Notes under the pieces: model-generated | Seen by the model: only the letters and a program-made list of their open reading frames with translations | The model's database searches: none | What the model was told of the DNA's origin: nothing | In this document: positions 1 through 5,890 of the stretch, piece after piece | Position numbering within the stretch: the stretch's first letter is position 1 | Layout of the letters: each line of letters begins with the position of its first letter | Made by a program: the position numbers and the translations under genes | Origin: Bacillota bacterium | GTDB taxonomy: Bacteria; Bacillota; Clostridia; Lachnospirales; Lachnospiraceae | DNA: 13,654 nt | Assembly: GCA_023441145.1 (NCBI GenBank) | Contig: JAEZQN010000270.1 | Coordinates: 1-13,654, forward strand | Reading direction: 5' to 3'

Positions 1-563
1 ACAATCACCACTGTCTTTGTATGATAAGTATAAGTATCATGGGAAACTTCTAGAATAGAACTGGCAATATACTTAGCTGCTGAACCAAACCCTGGAGTAT
101 GATCCACCTCAACCAAATCATTGTCAATTGTTTTTGGAATACCAATAATGGAGACGTCAAGACCTTTTAACTTAGCATACGCAGATAGCTTATCTACGGT
201 ATCCATAGAATCATTGCCGCCAATATAGAAAAAATACTTGATTTGATAGTTATGAAATATTTGAAAAATTCTCTCGTAATCTTTAATGTCCTCTGACATA
301 GGCTGTAATCGATATCGACAAGAACCTAAAAACATACTAGGTGTCAATTTGAGACCCTCAATCCGGTCTTTATTTCCCTCAAATAATCTATGAAGCGGAA
401 CTAAGCGTTCTTCTAAAAGACCTTGAATACCATGCTCCGCTCCATAGATACAATCAATACCCTCTTCTTTTAATGCCCTTGCAATGACTCCTGCTAAGCT
501 TGCGTTAATCACTGTAGTCGGTCCCCCCGACTGAGCAACCAATACATTACATTCTTTTTTCAT
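1..563 (-). CDS. pfp: PPi-dependent 6-phosphofructokinase, N-terminal part (cut by window edge)
   Basis: Glycolytic enzyme that phosphorylates fructose 6-phosphate to fructose 1,6-bisphosphate in the cytoplasm, probably with pyrophosphate as phosphoryl donor. The reading frame starts at ATG 563-561 behind a strong AGGAGG site and stays open for 187 codons to the left edge, so the C-terminal half is missing. Seen: a nucleotide-loop-like QSGGPTTVINA (residues 11-21), GGNDSMDT (115-122) and PKTIDND (143-149), followed by HTPGFGSAAKY. In this family ATP-dependent enzymes have GGDGS and a Gly before TIDND. An Asp in place of the second-loop Gly plus Lys before TIDND (both present here) is the established signature of PPi use. 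The GGNDS loop has Asn where GGDDS is more usual. It follows dusB by 84 nt but has its own promoter, so it is probably an independent unit. Confidence 0.9.
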   Translation of the reverse strand, partial: MKKECNVLVAQSGGPTTVINASLAGVIARALKEEGIDCIYGAEHGIQGLLEERLVPLHRLFEGNKDRIEGLKLTPSMFLGSCRYRLQPMSEDIKDYERIFQIFHNYQIKYFFYIGGNDSMDTVDKLSAYAKLKGLDVSIIGIPKTIDNDLVEVDHTPGFGSAAKYIASSILEVSHDTYTYHTKTVVI

Positions 564-574
564 GACTGCCTCCT
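564..574 (-). promoter_or_regulatory. Ribosome binding site of the phosphofructokinase gene
   Basis: AGGAGG followed by five bases and the ATG. It fixes the start of the partial phosphofructokinase gene, which cannot be judged by full length because it runs off the window. Confidence 0.85.
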
Positions 575-602
575 GAATTTTTTATTCATATACGCAATCC
601 CT

Positions 603-631
603 ATCATAGCAAAAGTCATATTTTGTTGCAA
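603..631 (-). promoter_or_regulatory. Promoter of the phosphofructokinase gene
   Basis: SigA-type promoter: -35 TTGCAA (631-626), a 17-base spacer and -10 TATGAT (608-603). A start of transcription near 596 would give a leader of about 33 nt before the ATG. It lies between the dusB stop and the gene. No convincing T-tailed terminator separates the two genes, so read-through from the dusB operon is also possible. Confidence 0.7.
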
Positions 632-647
632 TATGTCTAAATTTAAT

Positions 648-1634
648 TTACTTACTAAACAATACTTTACATTTATCCAAATAGGAGTCCAATAGTTGAT
701 CTAAGGCCTCAAGGCTCTCTATTTCATTTACCATACTTCTAAGCCTTGCAGATTCAGGGTACCCTGTAGTATACCACGCTACATGCTTACGCATCTCACG
801 GATACCCAGATACTCTCCCTTATACTGTACCTGAAGTCTAGCATGTCTTTTAATCATATTTGTCACTTCTTCTACAGAAGGCTTAGATAACTTTGTACCT
901 GTTTCAAGAAAAGTTTTAATTTGAGAGAATAGCCATGGATTCCCCCTTACTCCTCTTGCAATCATGATTCCATCACACCCAGTGTGGTCAATCAGCTGCT
1001 TTGCCATCTCTGGTGAGGTGACATCACCATTACCAAATACCGGAATAGTGACCGCTTCTTTTACCTGTGCAATAACATCCCAGTCTGCCTTGCCACTATA
1101 GTATTGCTCTCTTGAGCGTCCATGAACAGCTATGGCAGCTCCACCATTCTCCTCAATTACCTTAGCAATCTCTACTGCATTGCAATCGCTATCCGCAAAG
1201 CCCTTGCGAATTTTTACTGTCAACGGTTTATTTATAGCACTACTAACGACACGAACAATTTTACCGATTTGCTTTGGGTTTTGCAAAAGGGCAGACCCTT
1301 CTCCATTGTTCACTACCTTTGGTACAGGACATCCCATATTAATATCTAAGATATCAAAGTTACGATGTTCGATTTTTTTTGCCATTTCCGCCATCAGCTC
1401 TGGGTCTGAACCAAATAACTGAAGACTTACAGGTCTCTCTTCCTCAAGTACTTGAAGAAGACTTTCCGTATTCTTATTGTCGTAATAGATGCCTTTGGCA
1501 CTTACCATTTCTGTATAGATAAGGTCTGCACCCATCTCCTTACAGAGCAGACGAAAAGGGAGATCTGTTACTCCGGCCATTGGAGCCAGAATAAGATTCC
1601 CCCTTATCTTAACATTTCCTACTTGTATACTCAT
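648..1634 (-). CDS. dusB: tRNA-dihydrouridine synthase, DusB family
   Basis: FMN enzyme that reduces specific uridines in the tRNA D-loop and arm to dihydrouridine using NADPH. The 328 residues match the family's usual length. Seen: N-terminal TIM-barrel start with LAPMAGVTDLPFR (residues 16-28), the catalytic-cysteine motif DINMGCPVPKV (97-107, Cys102) followed by NGEGSALL, a KIRKGF strand (141-146), AVHGRSREQYYSGKADW (169-185) and the FMN-phosphate region GNGDV...DGIMIARGVRGNPWLF. The NMGCPVPKV...GEGSALL signature points to DusB rather than DusA or DusC. It is the last gene of the birA operon. Its start lies 8 nt after the coaX stop, and an AAGG ribosome site partly overlaps that stop, suggesting translational coupling. 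Linkage of coaX and dus genes is also known in other Firmicutes. Confidence 0.95.
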   Translation of the reverse strand: MSIQVGNVKIRGNLILAPMAGVTDLPFRLLCKEMGADLIYTEMVSAKGIYYDNKNTESLLQVLEEERPVSLQLFGSDPELMAEMAKKIEHRNFDILDINMGCPVPKVVNNGEGSALLQNPKQIGKIVRVVSSAINKPLTVKIRKGFADSDCNAVEIAKVIEENGGAAIAVHGRSREQYYSGKADWDVIAQVKEAVTIPVFGNGDVTSPEMAKQLIDHTGCDGIMIARGVRGNPWLFSQIKTFLETGTKLSKPSVEEVTNMIKRHARLQVQYKGEYLGIREMRKHVAWYTTGYPESARLRSMVNEIESLEALDQLLDSYLDKCKVLFSK

Positions 1635-1642
1635 ACTACACC

Positions 1643-2419
1643 TTAATTAATCCCTTTATTCTTTCTATAAATAATATTAAGTCCCTTTAATGTCAGCTGA
1701 GGATCATACACATTGATACATGGAAGCTCAGATGCAATAATGTTACCTAGGCCTCCTGTAGCCACTACCTTCATATCCTTTAGTCCTGACTCTTCTCTCA
1801 CTCTTCGGATAATATATTCAGTCTGTCCGATATACCCATAGACAAGGCCTGCTTGCATACTCGTTACTGTGTCTCTGGCTAATATGGTCTTTGGCTTCTT
1901 AATCTCAATCTCTGGTAGGGAAGCTGTATCATTCCACAAAGCATTGGCACAAATGCGAATACCTGGGCTTGTAATGCCTACCTCAAAGGTTCCATCCTCA
2001 GTGATCAAGTCATAGGTGGTTGCTGTACCAAAATCAATGACTAAAACAGGTCCGCCATATAGATTATAAGCCGCTACAGCATCTACAATTCTGTCTGGCC
2101 CTACTTCCTTTGGATTGGCTGTCTTAACCTTAATTCCAGTTTTCGTTCCTGCTCCCACGATAATCGGCTTACAATTAAAATAATTTGTAATGGCATGCTG
2201 GAAGGAATACATGATATTAGGAACTACCGAAGAGATAATTACATCTTCAATGTCCTCCACTCTATATCCTCTATTTCTTAATACCTCGCAAATAAAAATT
2301 CCATACTCATCTGAGGTTCTTGGAATCTTTGTTGTCATGCGAAAGGTAAACTTAAGTTCTTCTTCCTGAAACACACCAAAGGTAAAGTTCGTATTTCCAA
2401 TATCTACAACTAATAACAT
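1643..2419 (-). CDS. coaX: Type III pantothenate kinase
   Basis: Catalyses the first step of coenzyme A synthesis, ATP-dependent phosphorylation of pantothenate to 4'-phosphopantothenate. Type III enzymes belong to the ASKHA fold, need a monovalent cation and escape CoA feedback inhibition (family knowledge). Seen: phosphate loop DIGNTNF (residues 6-12), GPDRIVDAVAA (107-117) with the presumed catalytic Asp109, second phosphate motif DFGTATTYD (129-137), a SPGIRICANALW segment (151-162), and adenosine-motif ATGGLGNII near the end. The 258 residues are normal. One position is unusual: the segment before SPG reads EVGIT where most relatives have a double glycine (GGAIxPG). The start ATG has a GAGG site seven bases upstream. 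It lies 13 nt after the Dabb-protein stop, within the birA operon. Confidence 0.95.
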   Translation of the reverse strand: MLLVVDIGNTNFTFGVFQEEELKFTFRMTTKIPRTSDEYGIFICEVLRNRGYRVEDIEDVIISSVVPNIMYSFQHAITNYFNCKPIIVGAGTKTGIKVKTANPKEVGPDRIVDAVAAYNLYGGPVLVIDFGTATTYDLITEDGTFEVGITSPGIRICANALWNDTASLPEIEIKKPKTILARDTVTSMQAGLVYGYIGQTEYIIRRVREESGLKDMKVVATGGLGNIIASELPCINVYDPQLTLKGLNIIYRKNKGIN

Positions 2420-2432
2420 ATCATATCCTCAC

Positions 2433-2747
2433 TTATTCTGTATCCAAAGTATAATCCACACAGGCACGGCTTAAGCGCACTCTTGCAATAAACGCTCCAA
2501 CCTCCATATGATCTGGATGAAGAGAGTATGTCTGTAGGTCATCAAAGTTGTCAAAATCCACTGTTAGACATAAAGTGTAATTGGTTTCTTCCGCCTCACC
2601 ATCATTAATCCCAATCTCCATACGACGAATCTCTGGGATCCTATCCTGTAAAGCATACAGCTTGTCTCTTGCAATTACAGCATTCTGTAATGCACTTTTT
2701 CCTTCTGCTTCCTTTTGAAACTCAAACATAACAACATGACGTACCAT
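2433..2747 (-). CDS. Dabb (stress-responsive A/B barrel) domain protein
   Basis: Small protein of 104 residues consisting of one Dabb domain, a dimeric alpha/beta ferredoxin-like barrel. Seen: the typical opening MVRHVVMFEF, a helix with repeated Ala/Lys, the IPEIRRMEIGIN strand, a YTLCLTVDFDNFDDLQTYSLHPDH segment matching the family's central strand and helix (xxHPxH), and a C-terminal VRLSRACVDYTL strand. Family members have varied or unknown roles; plant and fungal relatives include cyclases and stress proteins, so no reaction is assigned. I chose ATG 2747 because AAAGGGAG lies nine bases upstream. An in-frame TTG at 2756 would add three residues but abuts the ribosome site with no spacer. 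It sits between the unknown gene and coaX in the birA operon. Confidence 0.85.
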   Translation of the reverse strand: MVRHVVMFEFQKEAEGKSALQNAVIARDKLYALQDRIPEIRRMEIGINDGEAEETNYTLCLTVDFDNFDDLQTYSLHPDHMEVGAFIARVRLSRACVDYTLDTE

Positions 2748-2756
2748 AACAACCAA

Positions 2757-2764
2757 CTCCCTTT
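2757..2764 (-). promoter_or_regulatory. Ribosome binding site deciding the Dabb gene start
   Basis: AAAGGGAG at 2764-2757. It has a nine-base spacer to ATG 2747 and none to the alternative TTG 2756, so it supports the shorter 104-residue protein. Confidence 0.7.
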
Positions 2765-2774
2765 CCTTGTATTT

Positions 2775-3128
2775 TTATAATTCACCACTTAATGAAGTGG
2801 GAATATCCTTCTTTAAAATAAACACCTGATAATAAAGTTCTAATGCTTCCAATAGTTCAATTTTACTTCTTTGTAATTCCTTTACCTTAAGAACGCTACC
2901 TACATCATCAAAAAGTAAATCTCCTTCATCTGAGGATACTTCAAATAACAAAGTACCATCCTCATCAAATCTTAGAGTTAAGATTCCTCCAACATCCTCC
3001 GTAAAAAGAACACACATAATCTTAAGCTCCTCCTTTACCGCCTCTGGCAGCTTAGAGAATTCTTCATTTAAATAATATTTTTGTTCGTATGAGCTGGACG
3101 CACATAATACTAAACTTTCCTGTTCCAT
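2775..3128 (-). CDS. Conserved hypothetical protein, resembles DUF6145 family
   Basis: 117-residue protein of unknown function. From memory it resembles small clostridial proteins grouped as DUF6145, often found beside birA; I could not run a search to confirm this. No signal peptide or membrane segment is visible, so it is probably cytoplasmic. It is acidic and looks alpha/beta. An N-terminal SSSYEQKYYLNEEFSKLP stretch precedes a helix, then two strand pairs around residues 36-75 (ICVLFTEDVGGILTLRFDEDG and LLFEVSSDEGDLLFDDVG, the first read approximately), then a long C-terminal helix (about 82-108, KVKELQRSKIELLEALELYY). No catalytic motif is evident. The start has AAAGGA six bases before the ATG. 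It lies 31 nt downstream of birA and 27 nt upstream of the Dabb gene, so it is co-transcribed with biotin ligase and coaX. Confidence 0.75.
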   Translation of the reverse strand: MEQESLVLCASSSYEQKYYLNEEFSKLPEAVKEELKIMCVLFTEDVGGILTLRFDEDGTLLFEVSSDEGDLLFDDVGSVLKVKELQRSKIELLEALELYYQVFILKKDIPTSLSGEL

Positions 3129-3159
3129 ACTCTTTCCTTTCTATTCTTCCACTTCAATT

Positions 3160-4134
3160 CTAAATATATCCCTGAAGACCTCTAACAGAGACCTCCCCAG
3201 AAATAACAGGCTTAATAGACCCATCCGAAAGCTCTAAAAGTAGACTTCCTGTTGTATCTATACCTCTTGCAATGCCCTCCTGTATTGAGTTAGCAGACAA
3301 CACTTGTACCTTTTTATTCTTGTGCACTAAGAGATTGTTATATTCCTCTAAGAATAAGGATAACTCTTCTGTTTCAATGAATCTATTTACATACATATCA
3401 AAATAATACACAATCCTACTAATTAAGTGGCTTCTCTTAATTATCTTTCCTTCCAAAGCAATGGAGGTTGCTTTCTCCTTTAAGTCCTGTGGAAATTCTT
3501 TCGTATGCACATTAATTCCAATGCCTACAATGACATAATGAATATAATCCATCTCACTACTCATCTCTGTTAGAATACCACAAACCTTTTTATTGTTCAG
3601 AAGGATATCATTAGGCCATTTAATTTGTGTCGTTAGACCAGTTTCTTCCCCAATTGCCTTTGCTACAGCTAAGGCTGCTATTAAAGTAAGTCTAGAAGCA
3701 TGTATAGGCAAAATGGATGGGTGGCATAAAAATGACATCCAAATTCCCTCTCCCTTAGGTGAGCTCCAAGTCCGACCTTTACTACCTCGTCCTCCTAATT
3801 GGGCATCTGCAACAATAAGCATATTTTCTTCATGATCGCGAGCCAATTCCTTGGCTTTATTATTAGTAGAATCTAACTCTTTATATGAAACAATAGTATC
3901 AATCAAAGATGCTTTACAAATCTGGCTTTTCAGTTCATACTCCACTACTGTGTCGGGACTCTCCCTTAAAGCATATCCCTTATTAGGAATAGCTTCAATT
4001 ACATAGCCCTCTTCCTTCAATTGATTCATAACCTTCCAAACAGCAGTTCTAGTAACTCCCAATTCCTTACACATCTGCTGCCCAGAAATATATTCTTCCT
4101 GTCTTAATAGGATGGATAGTATCTTTTCTTTCAT
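3160..4134 (-). CDS. birA: Bifunctional biotin-protein ligase / biotin operon repressor
   Basis: Makes biotinyl-5'-AMP and transfers biotin to the carrier lysine of biotin enzymes such as acetyl-CoA or pyruvate carboxylase. The N-terminal winged helix (about residues 1-60, with SGQQMCKELGVTRTAVWKVMNQL) suggests it also represses biotin genes as in other class II BirA proteins. Seen: LDSTNNKAKELA, the biotinyl-AMP loop GGRGSKGRTWSSP (114-126), IKWPNDILLNNKKVCGILTE (from about 171) with the KWPND motif, VIVGIGINVH, and a small C-terminal beta domain ending ISGEVSVRG. The normal length supports a full gene. I chose ATG 4134 because AAAGGA lies eight bases upstream. A GTG two codons earlier is too close to that site. 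It is the first gene of an operon running to dusB. No BirA operator is recognisable in this window, so its targets lie elsewhere. Confidence 0.95.
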   Translation of the reverse strand: MKEKILSILLRQEEYISGQQMCKELGVTRTAVWKVMNQLKEEGYVIEAIPNKGYALRESPDTVVEYELKSQICKASLIDTIVSYKELDSTNNKAKELARDHEENMLIVADAQLGGRGSKGRTWSSPKGEGIWMSFLCHPSILPIHASRLTLIAALAVAKAIGEETGLTTQIKWPNDILLNNKKVCGILTEMSSEMDYIHYVIVGIGINVHTKEFPQDLKEKATSIALEGKIIKRSHLISRIVYYFDMYVNRFIETEELSLFLEEYNNLLVHKNKKVQVLSANSIQEGIARGIDTTGSLLLELSDGSIKPVISGEVSVRGLQGYI

Positions 4135-4142
4135 TTGCACAT

Positions 4143-4148
4143 TCCTTT
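4143..4148 (-). promoter_or_regulatory. Ribosome binding site deciding the birA start
   Basis: AAAGGA with an eight-base spacer to ATG 4134, but only two bases to the in-frame GTG at 4140. This favours the ATG and a 324-residue protein. Confidence 0.65.
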
Positions 4149-4184
4149 ACCACTGAGTATAGACTAGCCCTAATTTGTTCTATG

Positions 4185-4193
4185 ATTATAACA
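4185..4193 (-). promoter_or_regulatory. Extended -10 promoter of the birA-coaX-dusB operon
   Basis: Perfect -10 TATAAT (4190-4185) preceded by TGT, giving the extended -10 form TGNTATAAT. No good -35 hexamer is present at 16-18 bases, as expected for extended -10 promoters. Transcription would start near 4178, about 44 nt before the birA ATG. It lies only a few bases beyond the T-tract of the gltA terminator. Confidence 0.6.
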
Positions 4194-4200
4194 TATTCTT

Positions 4201-4247
4201 TTAAAAAAAGATACCTAAAGGAATGGAAAAACCAGTCCTTTAGGTAT
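4201..4247 (-). terminator. Rho-independent terminator of gltA
   Basis: Perfect 12-bp inverted repeat ATACCTAAAGGA / TCCTTTAGGTAT (4211-4222 and 4236-4247) with a 13-nt loop. On the minus strand it is followed by a run of seven T. It lies 27 nt after the gltA stop and faces minus-strand transcription only. Confidence 0.9.
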
Positions 4248-4274
4248 TAAATAAACAATATATATAATATCTTA

Positions 4275-5639
4275 CTAACGTTCATCCATTGGCACATATT
4301 CCTTGTGCTTTGCTACACTCTTATACGCCGGACGTATAATTTTACCATTATTGATAATCTCCTCTAGCCTGTGAGCACTCCATCCAGCAATTCTAGCAAT
4401 GGCAAAAATCGGAGTATACAGTTCAATAGGAAGGCCTAGCATACTATATACGAACCCACTATAAAAATCTACATTGGCGCTAACTCCCTTATAGATCTTA
4501 CGTTCCTCAGCAATCACCTGAGGAGCCAAACGTTCTACCATAGAGTAAAGAGCAAACTCCTCTTCCCTTCCTTTTTCGATGGATAGACTCTTTACAAATC
4601 CCTGGAACACCTTAGCTCTTGGATCTGATATAGAGTAAACAGCATGACCCATACCATAAATAAGGCCTGCTTTGTCAAAAGCTTTCTTATGCAGTAGATC
4701 CACTAAGTACTGACGTACTTCGTCTTCGTTATTCCAATCCTTAACCTGCTTTTTCATATCTTCAATCATCTTAACAACCTTAATGTTAGCCCCACCATGG
4801 CGAGGTCCCTTTAAGGAGCCTAAGCTAGCAGCAATAACAGAATAGGTATCTGTTCCAGAGCTAGATACCACATGGGTTGTAAAGGTTGAGTTGTTACCAC
4901 CACCATGCTCTGCATGTAGAATCAGCGCAATATCCAATATCTTTGCTTCTAATTCTGTAAATTTACTGTCTGGTCGAAGAATATGTAATATGTTCTCTGC
5001 TGTAGAATATTCTGGTTTTGGACTATGTATAAATAAGCTGTTGCCATCATGATAATGGCTGTATGCTTGATAACCATATACAGATAAAAGTGGAAATAAG
5101 GCAATGAGCTGAAGGCTCTGACGTAGAACATTATCCACAGAGCAATCGTCTGCTTTCTCATCGTAAGAGTATAGTGTCAAAACACTTCTAGCTAACGTAT
5201 TCATCATATCCCGACTTGGTGCCTTTAAAATAATATCTCGAACGAAGCTAGTTGGTAGCTCTCTATACTTACTAAGTAAATCACAAAGCCCAATTAGTTC
5301 CTCTCTCGTAGGAAGTTTTCCAAATAGCAGAAGATATACCGTTTCTTCAAATCCAAAACGTTTCTCCTTAATAAACCCATCCACAATATCCTCTACATCA
5401 ACCCCATGATAATATAGCTTACCTTCGCATGGAATCATATCACTATCCACAATGGTATAGGAGCGAATCTCGCTAATCTCCGTCAACCCTGTAAGGACTC
5501 CCTTTCCACTAATATCACGAAGCCCTCTTTTTACATCATACTTCGTATAGAGATCTGGGTTAATGGTAAAGGCATCTACACATCTTTGGGACATCTTGTT
5601 AATTTCTTCTAGTGTTTGCAACGAATTAGTTCCTGTCAT
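4275..5639 (-). CDS. gltA: Citrate synthase (Si-type, citrate/2-methylcitrate synthase family)
   Basis: Condenses oxaloacetate and acetyl-CoA to citrate, the entry to the oxidative TCA branch that feeds glutamate synthesis in anaerobes. The 454 residues fit the clostridial members of this family, with an N-terminal extension of about 45 residues before GVLTGLTEISEIRSY. The catalytic triad can be assigned: His245 in LHAEHGGGNNSTFTTHVV, His332 in YGMGHAVYSISDPRA, and Asp391 in SANVDFYSG. The substrate-binding GPRHGGAN is at 278-285. It is not an Re-citrate synthase, which has a different fold. A 2-methylcitrate role cannot be excluded by sequence alone, but no prp genes are near. The ATG is preceded by GAGGAG with suitable spacing. 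It is transcribed alone between a strong terminator and a 251-bp upstream region with repeated motifs. Confidence 0.93.
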   Translation of the reverse strand: MTGTNSLQTLEEINKMSQRCVDAFTINPDLYTKYDVKRGLRDISGKGVLTGLTEISEIRSYTIVDSDMIPCEGKLYYHGVDVEDIVDGFIKEKRFGFEETVYLLLFGKLPTREELIGLCDLLSKYRELPTSFVRDIILKAPSRDMMNTLARSVLTLYSYDEKADDCSVDNVLRQSLQLIALFPLLSVYGYQAYSHYHDGNSLFIHSPKPEYSTAENILHILRPDSKFTELEAKILDIALILHAEHGGGNNSTFTTHVVSSSGTDTYSVIAASLGSLKGPRHGGANIKVVKMIEDMKKQVKDWNNEDEVRQYLVDLLHKKAFDKAGLIYGMGHAVYSISDPRAKVFQGFVKSLSIEKGREEEFALYSMVERLAPQVIAEERKIYKGVSANVDFYSGFVYSMLGLPIELYTPIFAIARIAGWSAHRLEEIINNGKIIRPAYKSVAKHKEYVPMDER

Positions 5640-5674
5640 ATTTACTATCTCCTCTCTTTTCTCTGTTGAGGAAA

Positions 5675-5686
5675 TTTCATAGTTAA
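5675..5686. repeat. gltA upstream motif, copy C
   Basis: TTTCATAGTTAA on the plus strand, identical to copy A. It lies in the predicted 5' leader about 36-47 bases before the gltA ATG. It is part of a three-copy set and a candidate operator of an unidentified regulator. Confidence 0.5.
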
Positions 5687-5729
5687 TTTTATCTTTTGAT
5701 AATTTCTAATATAAACAAAATTTACAAAG

Positions 5730-5741
5730 TTAATTATGAAA
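5730..5741. repeat. gltA upstream motif, copy B (inverted)
   Basis: TTAATTATGAAA on the plus strand, which is TTTCATAATTAA on the minus strand. It differs from copies A and C at one base and is in opposite orientation. It lies just downstream of the predicted transcription start. Its centre is about 52 and 55 bp from the other two copies. Confidence 0.5.
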
Positions 5742-5756
5742 TTTTCCCACATTTTC

Positions 5757-5765
5757 AGTATATCA
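5757..5765 (-). promoter_or_regulatory. Candidate extended -10 promoter of gltA
   Basis: TGATATACT on the minus strand: TG at 5765-5764 and -10 TATACT at 5762-5757. No good -35 hexamer is seen upstream. Transcription would start near 5750, giving a leader of about 110 nt. Copy A of the repeated motif would then cover the -35 region. Confidence 0.45.
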
Positions 5766-5781
5766 TAAGTTGTACTATAAT

Positions 5782-5793
5782 TTTCATAGTTAA
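5782..5793. repeat. gltA upstream motif, copy A
   Basis: TTTCATAGTTAA on the plus strand, centred about 37 bp upstream of the predicted gltA transcription start, where a bound protein would meet RNA polymerase at -35. Confidence 0.5.
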
Positions 5794-5800
5794 CAAAAAT

Positions 5801-5855
5801 TTAATAAAAAAACATACTTTCTGTATCAAATTGCTGCTTAACAACAGAAAGTATG
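5801..5855 (-). terminator. Rho-independent terminator of argF
   Basis: Perfect 12-bp inverted repeat CATACTTTCTGT / ACAGAAAGTATG (5813-5824 and 5844-5855) with a 19-nt loop. It is followed on the minus strand by TTTTTTTATTAA. It begins 35 nt after the argF stop. Confidence 0.9.
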
Positions 5856-5890
5856 CTTATTATAGATTATTTATTCACCAAGAAGACTAT

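Noticed and set aside
648..700. Terminator directly after dusB
   Set aside because: No GC-containing hairpin with a T-tract is present between the dusB stop and the phosphofructokinase promoter; only a weak AT-rich repeat overlapping the -35 is seen.
5782..5798. TTGTTAAC near 5791 as one arm of a BirA operator
   Set aside because: The matching second arm (GTTAACAA after about 15 bases) is absent, and the sequence is better explained as part of the three-copy gltA motif.
5856..5890. TATAAT-like sequence after the argF stop as a promoter
   Set aside because: TTGGTG is only 11 bases from TATAAT, and transcription would run straight into the argF terminator, so it is unlikely to serve gltA.
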